Assembly: GCF_000379905.1 (NCBI RefSeq)
Contig: NZ_KB904060.1
Location: forward strand, 1 to 64,000
DNA length: 64,000 bases
Direction of reading: 5' to 3'
From: Rodentibacter pneumotropicus DSM 21403
Lineage (GTDB): Bacteria > Pseudomonadota > Gammaproteobacteria > Enterobacterales > Pasteurellaceae
Shown piece by piece: positions 51,604 to 61,545 of the stretch (the first letter of the stretch is position 1; every line of letters begins with the position of its first letter). The notes under the pieces were generated by a model. That model had not been told where the DNA came from. It ran no database searches and saw only the letters and a program-made list of their open reading frames with translations. The translations under genes were made by a program, and so were the position numbers.

Positions 51604-51630
51604 ACCGCACTTTTATGCTAAAAGTGCGGT
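51604..51630 (+). other. uptake-signal hairpin in the nrfA-nrfB spacer
   Basis: ACCGCACTTTT and AAAAGTGCGGT form a perfect 11-bp stem with a 5-nt loop, directly after the nrfA stop. It is not followed by a T run. It could protect the nrfA message from 3' decay, giving more NrfA than NrfBCD. Confidence 0.6.
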
Positions 51631-51660
51631 CGTTTTCCACAATAAACTTGAGGTTCCAAA

Positions 51661-52299
51661 ATGAATTTAACTTCTTTTCTTCGTAATATGGCAAAAACCG
51701 CAGCACTCCTTGCATTTGCCGCAGCAACACCAATAATCGCACACGCACAAGCGAATTCTGTACTAAATTATGAACCGCAATTAGACAATCAGCGTGACCC
51801 AAACCAATACTGTGCGAAATGTCATAAATTTGACAAAGTGGATAAAAACCAAACCTTGGAACAATCCGGTGGTGAATTGCACTTCGGGAAATTCCACGGC
51901 ACACATTTAAACCAAAAAAATCCAAACAACGGCAAACCAATCACCTGTGTAAGCTGTCACGGTAATATTACTGAAAACCACCGTCGTGGTGCGAAAGACG
52001 TAATGCGTTTTGAAGGTGATATTTTTGGTGAGAAAAAACCAATGTATTCCGTACAAGAACAAAACCAAGTGTGTTTTGCCTGCCATCAACCGGATAAACT
52101 CCGCGAGAAATTATGGGCGCACGATGTACATGCGATGAAATTGCCTTGTGCAAGTTGTCACACCCTTCATCCAAAAGAAGATGCAATGAAAGGCATTCAA
52201 CCAAAACAGCGTGTTAAACTTTGTGTTGACTGTCATAGTGAACAACAAAAACGCCAAGCCCAACAAGAAAAATCAACCGAACAAAAGGATAAACAATGA
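51661..52299 (+). CDS. nrfB: nitrite reductase electron donor, pentahaem cytochrome
   Basis: Periplasmic cytochrome that passes electrons from NrfCD to NrfA. The 212 aa have a signal peptide ending at AHA (about residue 29) and five CxxCH motifs: CAKCH, CVSCH, CFACH, CASCH and CVDCH, which matches NrfB. A charged Lys/Gln tail ends the protein. It overlaps nrfC by 4 bp (ATGA), so translation is coupled. Confidence 0.96.
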   Translation: MNLTSFLRNMAKTAALLAFAAATPIIAHAQANSVLNYEPQLDNQRDPNQYCAKCHKFDKVDKNQTLEQSGGELHFGKFHGTHLNQKNPNNGKPITCVSCHGNITENHRRGAKDVMRFEGDIFGEKKPMYSVQEQNQVCFACHQPDKLREKLWAHDVHAMKLPCASCHTLHPKEDAMKGIQPKQRVKLCVDCHSEQQKRQAQQEKSTEQKDKQ

Positions 52300-52973
52300 C
52301 AACTTGCTCACGCCGAAGCTTTGTTTCCGGCATGGGGGCTGTGATCCTTATGACGGGAACGCCTTTAACTTCTTTAGCAAAAGAAGATAAGGCGGATAAA
52401 ACCAAACGTTACGCAATGGTACATGATGAAACTGCTTGCATTGGCTGTACGGCATGTATGGATGCCTGTCGTGATGTCAACCAAGTACCACAAGGCGTAT
52501 CTCGTTTAGAGATTTTACGTAGCGAACCCTATGGCGAATTTCCAAATCAAGAATATGAATTTTTCCGCCAATCTTGCCAACATTGTAGTAATGCACCTTG
52601 TGTGGCGGTTTGTCCGACCGGTGCTTCATTTATTGATAAAGATACGGGCATCGTCGATGTACATAAAGATTTATGTGTGGGTTGCCAATATTGTATTGCA
52701 GTCTGCCCATATCGCGTGCGTTTTATTCACCCGGTTCACAAAACTGCTGATAAATGTAACTTCTGTCGAGATACCAATTTAGCCAACGGTAAGCAACCTG
52801 CTTGCGTGGAAGCCTGTCCGACAAAAGCCTTAACCTTTGGCGATATGAACGATCCGACCAGTGAAGTCACACGTAAGGTAAAAGAAAAACCGGTTTATCG
52901 CACAAAAGTGGAATTAGGGACACAGCCAAATCTTTACCATATTCCATTCCAACATGGGGAGCTTAGAAGATGA
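52296..52973 (+). CDS. nrfC: nitrite reductase iron-sulfur subunit
   Basis: Membrane-associated electron carrier with four [4Fe-4S] clusters, coordinated by CIGCTACMDAC, CQHCSNAPCVAVCP, CVGCQYCIAVCP and the CNFC...CVEACP pair. The N-terminus (SRRSFVSG) is a twin-arginine signal. 225 aa. It overlaps both nrfB and nrfD by 4 bp. It partners NrfD in quinol oxidation. Confidence 0.97.
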   Translation: MTTCSRRSFVSGMGAVILMTGTPLTSLAKEDKADKTKRYAMVHDETACIGCTACMDACRDVNQVPQGVSRLEILRSEPYGEFPNQEYEFFRQSCQHCSNAPCVAVCPTGASFIDKDTGIVDVHKDLCVGCQYCIAVCPYRVRFIHPVHKTADKCNFCRDTNLANGKQPACVEACPTKALTFGDMNDPTSEVTRKVKEKPVYRTKVELGTQPNLYHIPFQHGELRR

Positions 52974-53935
52974 CGTTAGATTATCCAGTTCCGTTCCACA
53001 CACCCAATTTAGTGTGGGATTCGACCATTGCGATCTATTTGTTTTTACTCGGGATCTCATCCGGAGCGGTGCAATTAGCTATTGCATTTAAACGTAGTCA
53101 TAAATTGGAAAACCCAAGCAAAAACTGGATCATTCGTGCTGGAGTAATTTTAGGCTCAGTACCGACATTAATCGGTTTAACTCTGCTAATTTTCCACTTA
53201 GCACGCCCTTGGACATTCTGGAAATTGATGTTCAATTATCAATTTAATTCTGTGATGTCTATGGGAGTAATGCTTTTCCAAATTTATATGCTGTTCTTGG
53301 TATTATGGGGTGTAGTGATCTTCAAAAATGAAATCGAAACGCTCATTCGCCGTTTTCTGCCAAAGCTACAGTTTGTCATGAAATTAATTGGCTTTACCGA
53401 ACGTTTAATTAGCCCTGTAGAAGTTATTTTATTTATATTGGCGGCAGTATTGGGGGCTTATACCGGCTTCCTACTTTCAGCCCTTATCAGCTACCCAATG
53501 CTGAATAATCCGGTATTGCCGGCATTATTCTTGGCATCCGGTACTTCATCCGGTATTGCAGCCACATTTTTAATCATTCTGATAGCCGGAAAATTGAAAG
53601 GTGACTCTCACGAATCTCACTTCATTCACAAATTTGAAGTGCCTATTATGGTGACTGAACTCGGTTTATTGGTGTGTTTCTTTGTGGGATTGCATTTTGG
53701 CGGCGGACAAAAAACAGTTGCGCTACATAATGCCCTTTCCGGATTTTGGGGAATGATATTCTGGATTGGCGTCTTCTTTATCGGAATTTTAATACCATTA
53801 ATTGCAAATATGTTTGCCTCCGACCGGCTGAAATATAACCGTACTTTCATTATCTTGGTGTCGATTTTCGACCTAATCGGTGTTCTCTGTTTACGCTACT
53901 TTATTTTGTATGCAGGACAATTAACAGTGGCTTAG
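52970..53935 (+). CDS. nrfD: nitrite reductase integral membrane subunit
   Basis: NrfD/PsrC-family quinol dehydrogenase membrane subunit of 321 aa with about eight hydrophobic helices. It takes electrons from menaquinol and passes them to NrfC. The N-terminal PVPFHTPNLVWDSTIAIYLF segment is characteristic. A terminator follows at 53955-53987, separating nrfABCD from the maturation genes. Confidence 0.96.
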   Translation: MTLDYPVPFHTPNLVWDSTIAIYLFLLGISSGAVQLAIAFKRSHKLENPSKNWIIRAGVILGSVPTLIGLTLLIFHLARPWTFWKLMFNYQFNSVMSMGVMLFQIYMLFLVLWGVVIFKNEIETLIRRFLPKLQFVMKLIGFTERLISPVEVILFILAAVLGAYTGFLLSALISYPMLNNPVLPALFLASGTSSGIAATFLIILIAGKLKGDSHESHFIHKFEVPIMVTELGLLVCFFVGLHFGGGQKTVALHNALSGFWGMIFWIGVFFIGILIPLIANMFASDRLKYNRTFIILVSIFDLIGVLCLRYFILYAGQLTVA

Positions 53936-53954
53936 GTAATAGTTGTTTTATAAA

Positions 53955-53987
53955 GAAAGGCGTATTAATATGCGCCTTTCTTTTTTG
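53955..53987 (+). terminator. nrfABCD terminator
   Basis: GAAAGGCG and CGCCTTTC (with inner TATTAATATG loop) followed by six T residues, 20 bp after nrfD. Confidence 0.9.
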
Positions 53988-54021
53988 AAACCCGATTTTA
54001 ATCACTAAAAACAAATTTATT

Positions 54022-55929
54022 ATGCTTCCAGAACTTGGTTTCCTTTCCCTTTTAATCGCGACTATCAGTGCATTATTCCTTGCACTGTTTCCACAAATCG
54101 GCTTATTCAAAAAAAATTCGACTTTAATCAATTCTGCTTGGTGGTTAAGTTATCTTTTCACTATAACAACCACCTTTTCTCTCGGTATTCTCGCTTATTC
54201 CTTTGCAATAGATGATTTCACCCTTGAATATGTGGCAGCCCATTCCAATTCTCAGCTCCCAACATTCTTCAAAGTCGCCGCCACTTGGGGGGGACACGAA
54301 GGCTCTATGCTATTCTGGTTATTTTCTTTAAGCTTATGGCTTACTGCTTTTGCTTTTTTTAACCGAAAAAATGACCGCACTTTCTCTACCCAAACCTTAT
54401 CTTTGCTGGGTTTAATTTGTTTTGGCTTTGCCGTATTTATTTTGTTTTATTCTAATCCTTTCGGACGCACTTTCCCTGCACCAATAGAAGGGCGTGATCT
54501 CAACCCAATGTTGCAAGATATTGGATTAATTTTTCATCCACCACTGCTTTATATCGGCTACGTGGGTTTTGCGGTGAATTTTGCCATAAGCCTAAGCGCT
54601 CTCATTCATCATCAACCCGTCCAACAAATCGCCTACAAAATGCGAAGTTGGGTATTGTTATCATGGTTATTTTTAACCATCGGTATCGTGCTAGGCGCAT
54701 GGTGGGCATATTATGAACTGGGCTGGGGCGGCTGGTGGTTTTGGGATCCCGTAGAAAATGCCTCGCTTATGCCGTGGTTACTGGGGCTTGCATTACTGCA
54801 CAGTTTAGTCATCGCTGAAAAACAAGGCTCATTCCCTTATTGGAAAACATTATTTTCTCTCCTAACGTTTGCCTTCAGTGTCCTCGGCACCTTTATTGTG
54901 CGCTCCGGTGCGCTCACCTCCGTTCATGCGTTTGCCGTAGATAATACCCGTGGCTATGCCTTGCTGCTCATCTTCTTTTTGCTCACATTATTTGCTTTTG
55001 GATTATTTGCACTACGTTCAAACAATACTCAAGAAAGTGCGGTCAAATTTCAGCTTATTTCAAAAGCCGGTGGTATTTTGTTACTCAATATTTTATTAAC
55101 CATCGCCACGGTTTCCACCTTTTTAGGCACGTTCTACCCCATGTTATTTCAAGCCATGAATTGGGGATCTATTTCTGTGGGCAGCCCCTATTTCAATAGT
55201 ATTTTCTTACCTATTTTGACGGTCATATTAATGGCTATGGTCGTTTCTCTCTCATTACGCTGGATAAATTTTGAGCAATCTTTTTTTATACGCCGTTTAT
55301 TATTAATTATTCCTGCCGGAAGCATTGCCTTATTGATGATTTGGCAACAAATTCATCATAACGAATTACTCCATTTTCATGGGTTCGCTTTTCTTTTATT
55401 AACACTTTCTATCTGGCTTTTCCTTTCGACTTTATGGCAAAATTGGCGAAAAATCCCTCTCGCACAACTGGGTATGATTCTTGCCCATTGCGGTGTGGCA
55501 ATTGCTACCATGGGTGCCGTAATGAGTAGTTATTTTGGCAGTGAAATCGGTGTTCGCCTTGCACCGCAACAAAGCCAAAAACTCGGGCAATACGAATTTC
55601 ATTACCGTCAATTCTCTAACGAAATCGGGCCAAACTTCACAACAGAAGCGGCATTTTTTGATGTCACGGAAAATGCTGAACCTTACGCCAATATCATACC
55701 GGAACGCCGTTATTATGATGTCCGCACCATGACGATGAGCGAAGTCGGTTTAAGTGGAGGATTCTGGGGTGATCTCTATATCGTGATGGGCGATTCTCTC
55801 GGAAAAGGGGAATTTACGTTCCGTCTGCATTACAAACCGCTTATTCGTTGGCTTTGGGCTGGGGGAATTTTAATGGCATTAGGTGCGCTTTGTAGCACAT
55901 TCGCTTTACGCCGAAAACAGGAAAGATAA
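54022..55929 (+). CDS. nrfE: haem lyase subunit, CcmF/NrfE family
   Basis: Inner-membrane component of the cytochrome c haem lyase. The 635 aa contain many membrane spans and the WWD domain ([19 protein letters not shown]) that presents haem, plus the [11 protein letters not shown] segment. Being beside nrfABCD and an NrfFG-like protein, it probably attaches haem to the CWTCK site of NrfA, but general CcmF work is possible. The reading frame overlaps the next gene by one base. Confidence 0.92.
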   Translation: MLPELGFLSLLIATISALFLALFPQIGLFKKNSTLINSAWWLSYLFTITTTFSLGILAYSFAIDDFTLEYVAAHSNSQLPTFFKVAATWGGHEGSMLFWLFSLSLWLTAFAFFNRKNDRTFSTQTLSLLGLICFGFAVFILFYSNPFGRTFPAPIEGRDLNPMLQDIGLIFHPPLLYIGYVGFAVNFAISLSALIHHQPVQQIAYKMRSWVLLSWLFLTIGIVLGAWWAYYELGWGGWWFWDPVENASLMPWLLGLALLHSLVIAEKQGSFPYWKTLFSLLTFAFSVLGTFIVRSGALTSVHAFAVDNTRGYALLLIFFLLTLFAFGLFALRSNNTQESAVKFQLISKAGGILLLNILLTIATVSTFLGTFYPMLFQAMNWGSISVGSPYFNSIFLPILTVILMAMVVSLSLRWINFEQSFFIRRLLLIIPAGSIALLMIWQQIHHNELLHFHGFAFLLLTLSIWLFLSTLWQNWRKIPLAQLGMILAHCGVAIATMGAVMSSYFGSEIGVRLAPQQSQKLGQYEFHYRQFSNEIGPNFTTEAAFFDVTENAEPYANIIPERRYYDVRTMTMSEVGLSGGFWGDLYIVMGDSLGKGEFTFRLHYKPLIRWLWAGGILMALGALCSTFALRRKQER

Positions 55930-56459
55930 TGAAGAAAAAATTACTCTTTTTTACACCGCTCTTGATGCTTTTAGGTGTATGTATCCTATTAATTGCCGGA
56001 CTTAATCAAGATCCGAAAAAAATTGCCTCTGCCCTGATTAATAAACCCATACCAGAATTTTATCAGGCAAATTTGCTTGCTCCTTCGAAAGCAATCAGTC
56101 CGAAAAATTTCCCGAAACAACCATTTTTATTAAATATTTGGGGCAGTTGGTGTGGCTATTGCAAGGAAGAACATCCGCTTTTGATGGATATTGCCCAAAC
56201 CATTCCGATCATCGGCATTGATTATCGGGATAACCCACAAAATGGGCGTGAAATGCTCAAAAGAATGGGTAATCCCTTTCTTTTAACTATTGATGACAGC
56301 CAAGGTGAACTCGCTATGAAACTCGGCGTAGATGGTGCACCGGAAACCTATTTAGTGGATGCTCACGGCATTATTCGTTATCGCCACTCCGGGCTACTTG
56401 ATCGAGAAACATGGAAAAATGTCTTTATTCCCAAAATTCAAGAATTAACGAAAAAATGA
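55929..56459 (+). CDS. thioredoxin-like protein, DsbE/CcmG family
   Basis: 176-aa membrane-anchored periplasmic thiol reductase. An N-terminal hydrophobic helix (about 5-25) is followed by a thioredoxin fold with the active site [11 protein letters not shown] and a later GAPETYLVD cis-Pro segment. It would keep the haem-binding cysteines of apocytochromes reduced. The start overlaps the nrfE stop, and the stop overlaps the next start (ATGA). Confidence 0.93.
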   Translation: MKKKLLFFTPLLMLLGVCILLIAGLNQDPKKIASALINKPIPEFYQANLLAPSKAISPKNFPKQPFLLNIWGSWCGYCKEEHPLLMDIAQTIPIIGIDYRDNPQNGREMLKRMGNPFLLTIDDSQGELAMKLGVDGAPETYLVDAHGIIRYRHSGLLDRETWKNVFIPKIQELTKK

Positions 56460-57511
56460 AAATCTTTTTAACCGCACTTTTATTCGCTTTTAGCTTGTTT
56501 TCACAAGCGGAAATGGTGGATACTTACCAATTCAAAAGCTCGGCTGATCGCACCCGCGCCGTAGAACTGGCAAAATCTTTGCGTTGCCCTCAGTGTCAAA
56601 ATCAAAACTTGGTGGAGTCTAATTCTCCTATTGCCTACGACCTACGCATTGAAGTTTATAATATGGTGAATGAAGGCAAAACCAATCAGCAAATAATTGA
56701 TACAATGACGGCACGTTTCGGTGATTTTGTGAATTACAAGCCCCCTTTTCAATGGAATACGGCATTGTTATGGCTATTACCCATTGGGTTACTCATTTTA
56801 GCCGGCGGGTTAGTTTGGCATTCTCACAAAAAAACACCTCAGCTCAAGGATAAGGTCTCCCTTTCCACATTCAACGATCTTGAGCAAAACGAGCCACGTA
56901 CACTATTTTCCCAAAATAACAACGGAAAAATCACGCTAAGTATTTTTGCTTTACTCATAGCCATCCCTCTCGGCTATTATTTATCCCTTGATCGTTTTTC
57001 GCGCCTACAAGAAGGTGAGCAAGCAATGATTTCTCAGCATAACAAACAAATTGAAATGGCAGACTTTCACAAAAAAGAAGACGTGATTACAAAAATTCAA
57101 GATAAATTGCGGGCAGATCCGAATAATACAGAGGTATGGATTCAGTTGGGCGAGACTTATGTGCAAAACAATGAATTTGATTATGCCCTCATCGCCTATA
57201 CGAACGCAGAAAAATTAGTAGGCAGTAAACCGAATATTTTAGGCTTAAAAGCCACCGCACTTTATTATCAAGCAGGGCAACAACTTATACCTGAAGCACA
57301 ACGGCTTTTGAACCAAGCCCTCGCACAAGACCCGAAAGAAATTTCGAGTATCTCTTTGCTTGCGACTATTGAGCTTGAACAGCGCAATTACTCACAAGCA
57401 AAAGATTATTTACAGCAGTTATTAGATAGCGGCAATGCCGCTGTTGATCGCCGTATGGTGATTCAACGAATGAAAATGTTAGAATTTTTAGACCGAGGAC
57501 AAACACAGTGA
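56456..57511 (+). CDS. fused NrfF/CcmH-NrfG/CcmI cytochrome c maturation protein
   Basis: 351 aa. The start at 56456 overlaps the preceding stop by 4 bp. A signal peptide (to about residue 18) is followed by an NrfF/CcmH domain with the redox motif [11 protein letters not shown], a membrane span (about 105-123), a second span near 170, and a C-terminal TPR region (about 215-351). In E. coli Nrf these are two proteins, NrfF and NrfG; here they are one chain, as in E. coli CcmH. It likely presents apo-NrfA to the NrfE haem lyase. An uptake signal lies within the signal-peptide codons. Confidence 0.93.
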   Translation: MKIFLTALLFAFSLFSQAEMVDTYQFKSSADRTRAVELAKSLRCPQCQNQNLVESNSPIAYDLRIEVYNMVNEGKTNQQIIDTMTARFGDFVNYKPPFQWNTALLWLLPIGLLILAGGLVWHSHKKTPQLKDKVSLSTFNDLEQNEPRTLFSQNNNGKITLSIFALLIAIPLGYYLSLDRFSRLQEGEQAMISQHNKQIEMADFHKKEDVITKIQDKLRADPNNTEVWIQLGETYVQNNEFDYALIAYTNAEKLVGSKPNILGLKATALYYQAGQQLIPEAQRLLNQALAQDPKEISSISLLATIELEQRNYSQAKDYLQQLLDSGNAAVDRRMVIQRMKMLEFLDRGQTQ

Positions 57512-58731
57512 AGCATTATTCCGAAACCCTCATTATCGGTGCGGGTGCCGCCGGCTTATTTTGTGCCGCACAATTAGGAAAATTAGGCAAAGAAGTGACT
57601 GTACTGGATAAGGGGAAAAAAATCGGGCGAAAAATCTTAATGTCCGGCGGCGGTTTTTGCAATTTTACCAATCTTGATGTCACCCCCGCCCACTATCTCT
57701 CGCAAAATCCTCATTTTGTCAAATCAGCCCTTGCACGTTATACCAATTGGGATTTTATTTCGCTCGTAGCCGAATATGGTATTGCCTATCATGAAAAAGA
57801 GCTCGGACAGCTTTTTTGTGATGAAGGGGCGGAAAAAATCGTAGAGATGTTAGCAACCGAGTGTAAAAAATACCAAGTAAAGATACACTTACGCAATGAA
57901 ATATCGCAAGTGGAACGCATTGAAAATGATGAAAGAGTACACTTTAGCGTAACCGCAAATGCGATGCAATGGCAGTGTAAAAATTTGGTCATTGCCACCG
58001 GTGGTCTTTCTATGCCGGGGCTTGGTGCAACGCCTTTCGGTTACCAAATCGCAGAACAATTTGATATTCCGGTCATTCCACCCAGAGCTAGTCTTGTTCC
58101 CTTTACTTACCGTGAAACCGATAAGTTTTTGACCGCACTTTCAGGCATTAGCCTACCGGTTACGATCACGGCAAATTGCGGAAAATCCTTTCACAATCAG
58201 TTACTTTTCACCCATCGGGGGATCTCAGGTCCTGCCGTATTACAAATCTCTAATTATTGGCAACCTAGTGAAAACGTGGAAATTGATTTGTTACCAACGC
58301 ATAATTTGGAAGATGAAATCCACCAAATGAAACAAAACTCGCCAAAACTGATGTTAAAAACCGTGCTGACACGTTTACTTCCCAAAAAATTAGTAGAACT
58401 TTGGATCGAACAAGGTTTTATTCAAGATGAAGTGATTGCTAACCTCAGTAAAGTGCGGCTAAAAAATCTGTTGGATTTAGTACATCATTGGCAATTTATA
58501 CCCAATGGAACGGAAGGTTATCGCACAGCAGAAGTTACTATGGGTGGGGTGAATACCCATCATATTTCTTCCAAAACCATGGAAAGCCAACAAATAAAAG
58601 GTTTATATTTTATTGGAGAAGTATTAGATGTTGCCGGCTGGCTCGGCGGTTACAATTTCCAATGGGCGTGGAGTTCCGCTTATGCTTGCGCCTTTGGAAT
58701 AGGGGGAAAAAGAGAATTAAGGAAAATATGA
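57508..58731 (+). CDS. BaiN/YhiN-like flavoprotein (NAD(P)/FAD-dependent)
   Basis: 407-aa HI0933-type oxidoreductase of unknown physiological substrate. N-terminal FAD-binding loop IIGAGAAGLFCAAQLGKLGK (6-25), then KIGRKILMSGGGFCNFTN, typical of the family, and the C-terminal VTMGGV...GLYFIGEVLDVAGWLGGYN. It starts with GTG overlapping the stop of the previous gene by 4 bp, so it is translationally coupled to the cytochrome c maturation genes; whether that has meaning for haem chemistry is unknown. Confidence 0.9.
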   Translation: MKHYSETLIIGAGAAGLFCAAQLGKLGKEVTVLDKGKKIGRKILMSGGGFCNFTNLDVTPAHYLSQNPHFVKSALARYTNWDFISLVAEYGIAYHEKELGQLFCDEGAEKIVEMLATECKKYQVKIHLRNEISQVERIENDERVHFSVTANAMQWQCKNLVIATGGLSMPGLGATPFGYQIAEQFDIPVIPPRASLVPFTYRETDKFLTALSGISLPVTITANCGKSFHNQLLFTHRGISGPAVLQISNYWQPSENVEIDLLPTHNLEDEIHQMKQNSPKLMLKTVLTRLLPKKLVELWIEQGFIQDEVIANLSKVRLKNLLDLVHHWQFIPNGTEGYRTAEVTMGGVNTHHISSKTMESQQIKGLYFIGEVLDVAGWLGGYNFQWAWSSAYACAFGIGGKRELRKI

Positions 58732-58734
58732 AAA

Positions 58735-58816
58735 TGTAGGGACACAGTGGAGTGTCCATTTATAACATATTGAAATAATTTGATTTTATAACGGACACAC
58801 GCAGTGTGTCCCTACA
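58735..58816. repeat. palindromic intergenic element, copy 2
   Basis: An 82-bp element with perfect 11-bp ends, TGTAGGGACAC (58735-58745) and GTGTCCCTACA (58806-58816). Each arm also folds alone: GGACAC-AGTGGA-GTGTCC and GGACACAC-GCA-GTGTGTCC. The centre (ATTGAAATAATTTGATTT) matches copy 1 at 32412-32494 in inverted orientation. It lies between the convergent baiN-like and era genes and may help end both transcripts. Confidence 0.88.
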
Positions 58817-58897
58817 AATAACGCCTAAATCATGTTTCAGTCACTGCGACATAACACCGGCTTTTAAATAAAAACTTGCTGAAAACGAACCGCACTT

Positions 58898-59806
58898 TTA
58901 TTCATCCATATAGCCCAAACTGCGTAACGCACGCTCATCATCCGCCCAACCAGATTTCACTTTCACCCATAATTCAAGATGAACTTTGTTATCAAATAAG
59001 CGTTCCATATCCGCACGGGCTTCCATACCAATGGTTTTGATTTTTTGCCCTTGTGCGCCAATCACCATTTTCTTTTGCCCTTCACGTTCCACCAAAATCA
59101 ATCCATTAATTTCATAAGTGCCACGTTCATTCACTTTAAATTGTTCAATTTCAACGGTGACTGAATAAGGTAGTTCTTCGCCGGTAAAACGCATCAATTT
59201 TTCACGGATTATTTCCGATGCCATAAAACGTTGCGAGCGGTCTGTTACATAATCTTCAGGGAAATGGTGTACCCCTTCGCGTAAAGAGGCGCGTACAATT
59301 TTTTCCAGTTCGTGAACATTATTACCACGTTGTGCGGAAATAGGTACGATATGGGCAAAATCAAATTTACTGCTTAATTCAGTGATAAACGGTAATAAAT
59401 CATCTTTATTTTTGATATTATCCACCTTGTTAATCGCCAATACTACCGGTGCTTTCGCATTGCGAAGTTTGTTTAATACCATTTCATCATCGGCATTCCA
59501 ATGAGTACCGTCCACCACAAAAATGATGAGATCCACATCACCAATCGCGCTGCTTGCTGCACGGTTCATTAAACGGTTAATCGCACGTTTTTCTTCAATG
59601 TGTAACCCCGGAGTATCCACATAAATTTCTTGATAAGCTCCCTCGGTTTTAATCCCCACAATACGGTGACGGGTAGTCTGCGCTTTGCGTGATGTAATTG
59701 AGATTTTTTGTCCCAAAATCTTATTTAAGAGCGTTGATTTCCCCACATTCGGGCGACCTACAATGGCAATAAAGCCGCAATAGGTTTTGTCAAATTGTTC
59801 TGTCAT
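58898..59806 (-). CDS. era: GTPase Era, ribosome assembly
   Basis: Essential GTPase that binds the 3' end of 16S rRNA and aids 30S maturation. The 302 aa contain the G1 loop GRPNVGKS (17-24), DTPGLH and NKVD motifs, then a C-terminal KH domain (about 215-302, including [13 protein letters not shown]). It overlaps rnc by 4 bp, the classical lepA-lepB-rnc-era order. Confidence 0.98.
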   Translation of the reverse strand: MTEQFDKTYCGFIAIVGRPNVGKSTLLNKILGQKISITSRKAQTTRHRIVGIKTEGAYQEIYVDTPGLHIEEKRAINRLMNRAASSAIGDVDLIIFVVDGTHWNADDEMVLNKLRNAKAPVVLAINKVDNIKNKDDLLPFITELSSKFDFAHIVPISAQRGNNVHELEKIVRASLREGVHHFPEDYVTDRSQRFMASEIIREKLMRFTGEELPYSVTVEIEQFKVNERGTYEINGLILVEREGQKKMVIGAQGQKIKTIGMEARADMERLFDNKVHLELWVKVKSGWADDERALRSLGYMDE

Positions 59807-60486
59807 TTGATGTCCAGTTCTTTTAAAATTTGTTCTGCCGCCGCCTGTTCTGCTTTACGGCGACTTGATCCTTTCCCCACAAAAGTGCGGTCAATTTTAT
59901 CCACATTTTTCACTTTGCATTCCACAGTGAATGTTTGGCAATGAGGTTCGCCTTGAATATTAACGACTTCATAGCTTGGTAATACCAACCCTTTACTTTG
60001 TAAATATTCCTGCAGGCGGGTTTTCGCATCCTTTTGATTATCACCCGGTTTGATTTCTGCTAACAGGGGCTGATACCAAGTTCGAACCACTTGCATTGTG
60101 AGAATAATGCCTTGATCCAACGACATTGCGCCAATAATGGCTTCCACACAGTCCGCCAGAATTGATTCACGGCGAAAACCACCGCTCTTTAACTCTCCTG
60201 AACCAAGAGACATATATTCACCCAGTTCAAATTGACGCGCTAATACCGCTAATGTTTTTTCTCTCACTAAAGTGGCGCGCATACGACTCAATTCGCCTTC
60301 GTTACAATGAGGGAATTGATGATACAAGGCTTCGGCAATCGTGAAATTAAGGATTGAATCGCCCAGAAACTCTAGGCGTTCATTATGTTTTGCGGCAGCA
60401 CTTCGATGGGTGAGTGCTAATTTTAAGAGCGAAATATCCTTAAATTGATAGCCGATTTTTCGCTCTAATCTCTCTAAATGATTCAT
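59803..60486 (-). CDS. rnc: ribonuclease III
   Basis: Double-strand RNA endonuclease for rRNA and mRNA processing. The start at 60486 ([13 protein letters not shown]) lies one base after the lepB stop; an earlier in-frame ATG at 60516 overlaps lepB and is unlikely. The 227 aa equal family length. The signature [12 protein letters not shown] gives E39 and D43; a second acidic cluster is in [10 protein letters not shown]; the C-terminal part is a dsRNA-binding domain. Confidence 0.97.
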   Translation of the reverse strand: MNHLERLERKIGYQFKDISLLKLALTHRSAAAKHNERLEFLGDSILNFTIAEALYHQFPHCNEGELSRMRATLVREKTLAVLARQFELGEYMSLGSGELKSGGFRRESILADCVEAIIGAMSLDQGIILTMQVVRTWYQPLLAEIKPGDNQKDAKTRLQEYLQSKGLVLPSYEVVNIQGEPHCQTFTVECKVKNVDKIDRTFVGKGSSRRKAEQAAAEQILKELDIK

Positions 60487-60487
60487 C

Positions 60488-61537
60488 TTACTTAATTGCT
60501 GTAAAGAAACGTTCAAAACGCAAGCCTGTCGGCCATTCGTTCGGTTCTTTTTCTAAGCTCATCCAAATATAAGTGGCTTTACCGACAATATTTTTTTCCG
60601 GCACAAATCCCCAAAAACGGCTGTCATCACTGTGATCTCTGTTATCACCCATAACAAAATATTGTCCTTCCGGCACGACCCACTCCGCCGTTGGATTGCC
60701 TTCTTGTGGGAAAAATTCCGGCCCTGCATAACGGCGATACGGGCTGATTAACACGTTGTGTACTACATCGCCTTTTTCAGTCAATTCTAATTCATTCGGA
60801 AATGCCGGATTCGTTGGGTTTTGGCTATATTCAAAGGCTTTGGTTTCACAATTTACATCACAAGGCTTGCCTTCCTTACCGTACACAATTTGCAATGTTT
60901 TTTGCTCCATATCGAAAATCACACGATCTCCGCCTTGCCCAACAATACGTTTAATGTAATCCACACCGGACATATTATTTTTTGAGGTTAACGCCAAATT
61001 TTCCGCATAGGCTGCTCGGGTCGCGCCTAATCCTGTACGGAGTAAGGCCTGTTCAGGTGCTTTAAATACGATGACATCACCACGTTGCGGTTTTTCACCT
61101 TCAATAATCGTATTTTGGAAAATCGGATCTTTGACACCATAAGCATATTTATTCACTACAAGAAAATCACCGACACGCAATGTGGATTCCATTGATCCTG
61201 AGGGAATTTGGAAAGGTTCAAACAAAAAAGAACGCACAAAGAAAACCACGGCCAGTACAGGGAATAGAGAAGATAAAAACTCCGAACCTTCCGAAATAGG
61301 TTCGATTTTGGCTTTTTCTTCATCAGTGAGAGCTCGACCGGAACGCTGTTCCGCACGGGCGATTTGACGATAGCGTTTAGGCGCAACAACAAAACGGTGA
61401 TAGCACCATAACACGCCGGAAAGTCCGGTCAAAATCAGCAATAAAATACTAAAGGTATTTGGTAGCTGGAAATAATCCAACACTTTCCAAATACCAAACC
61501 CCACCGCTAAAAAAATCACGAAAAATAAATTAGACAT
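60488..61537 (-). CDS. lepB: signal peptidase I
   Basis: Removes signal peptides on the outer face of the inner membrane. The 349 aa have two N-terminal hydrophobic segments, a cytoplasmic loop, and a membrane span before the active site. The catalytic serine is S115 in PSGSMEST and the general-base lysine K196 in YIKRIVG. The [14 protein letters not shown] signature is intact. It is encoded 8 bp after lepA. Confidence 0.97.
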   Translation of the reverse strand: MSNLFFVIFLAVGFGIWKVLDYFQLPNTFSILLLILTGLSGVLWCYHRFVVAPKRYRQIARAEQRSGRALTDEEKAKIEPISEGSEFLSSLFPVLAVVFFVRSFLFEPFQIPSGSMESTLRVGDFLVVNKYAYGVKDPIFQNTIIEGEKPQRGDVIVFKAPEQALLRTGLGATRAAYAENLALTSKNNMSGVDYIKRIVGQGGDRVIFDMEQKTLQIVYGKEGKPCDVNCETKAFEYSQNPTNPAFPNELELTEKGDVVHNVLISPYRRYAGPEFFPQEGNPTAEWVVPEGQYFVMGDNRDHSDDSRFWGFVPEKNIVGKATYIWMSLEKEPNEWPTGLRFERFFTAIK

Positions 61538-61545
61538 ACTATTCC

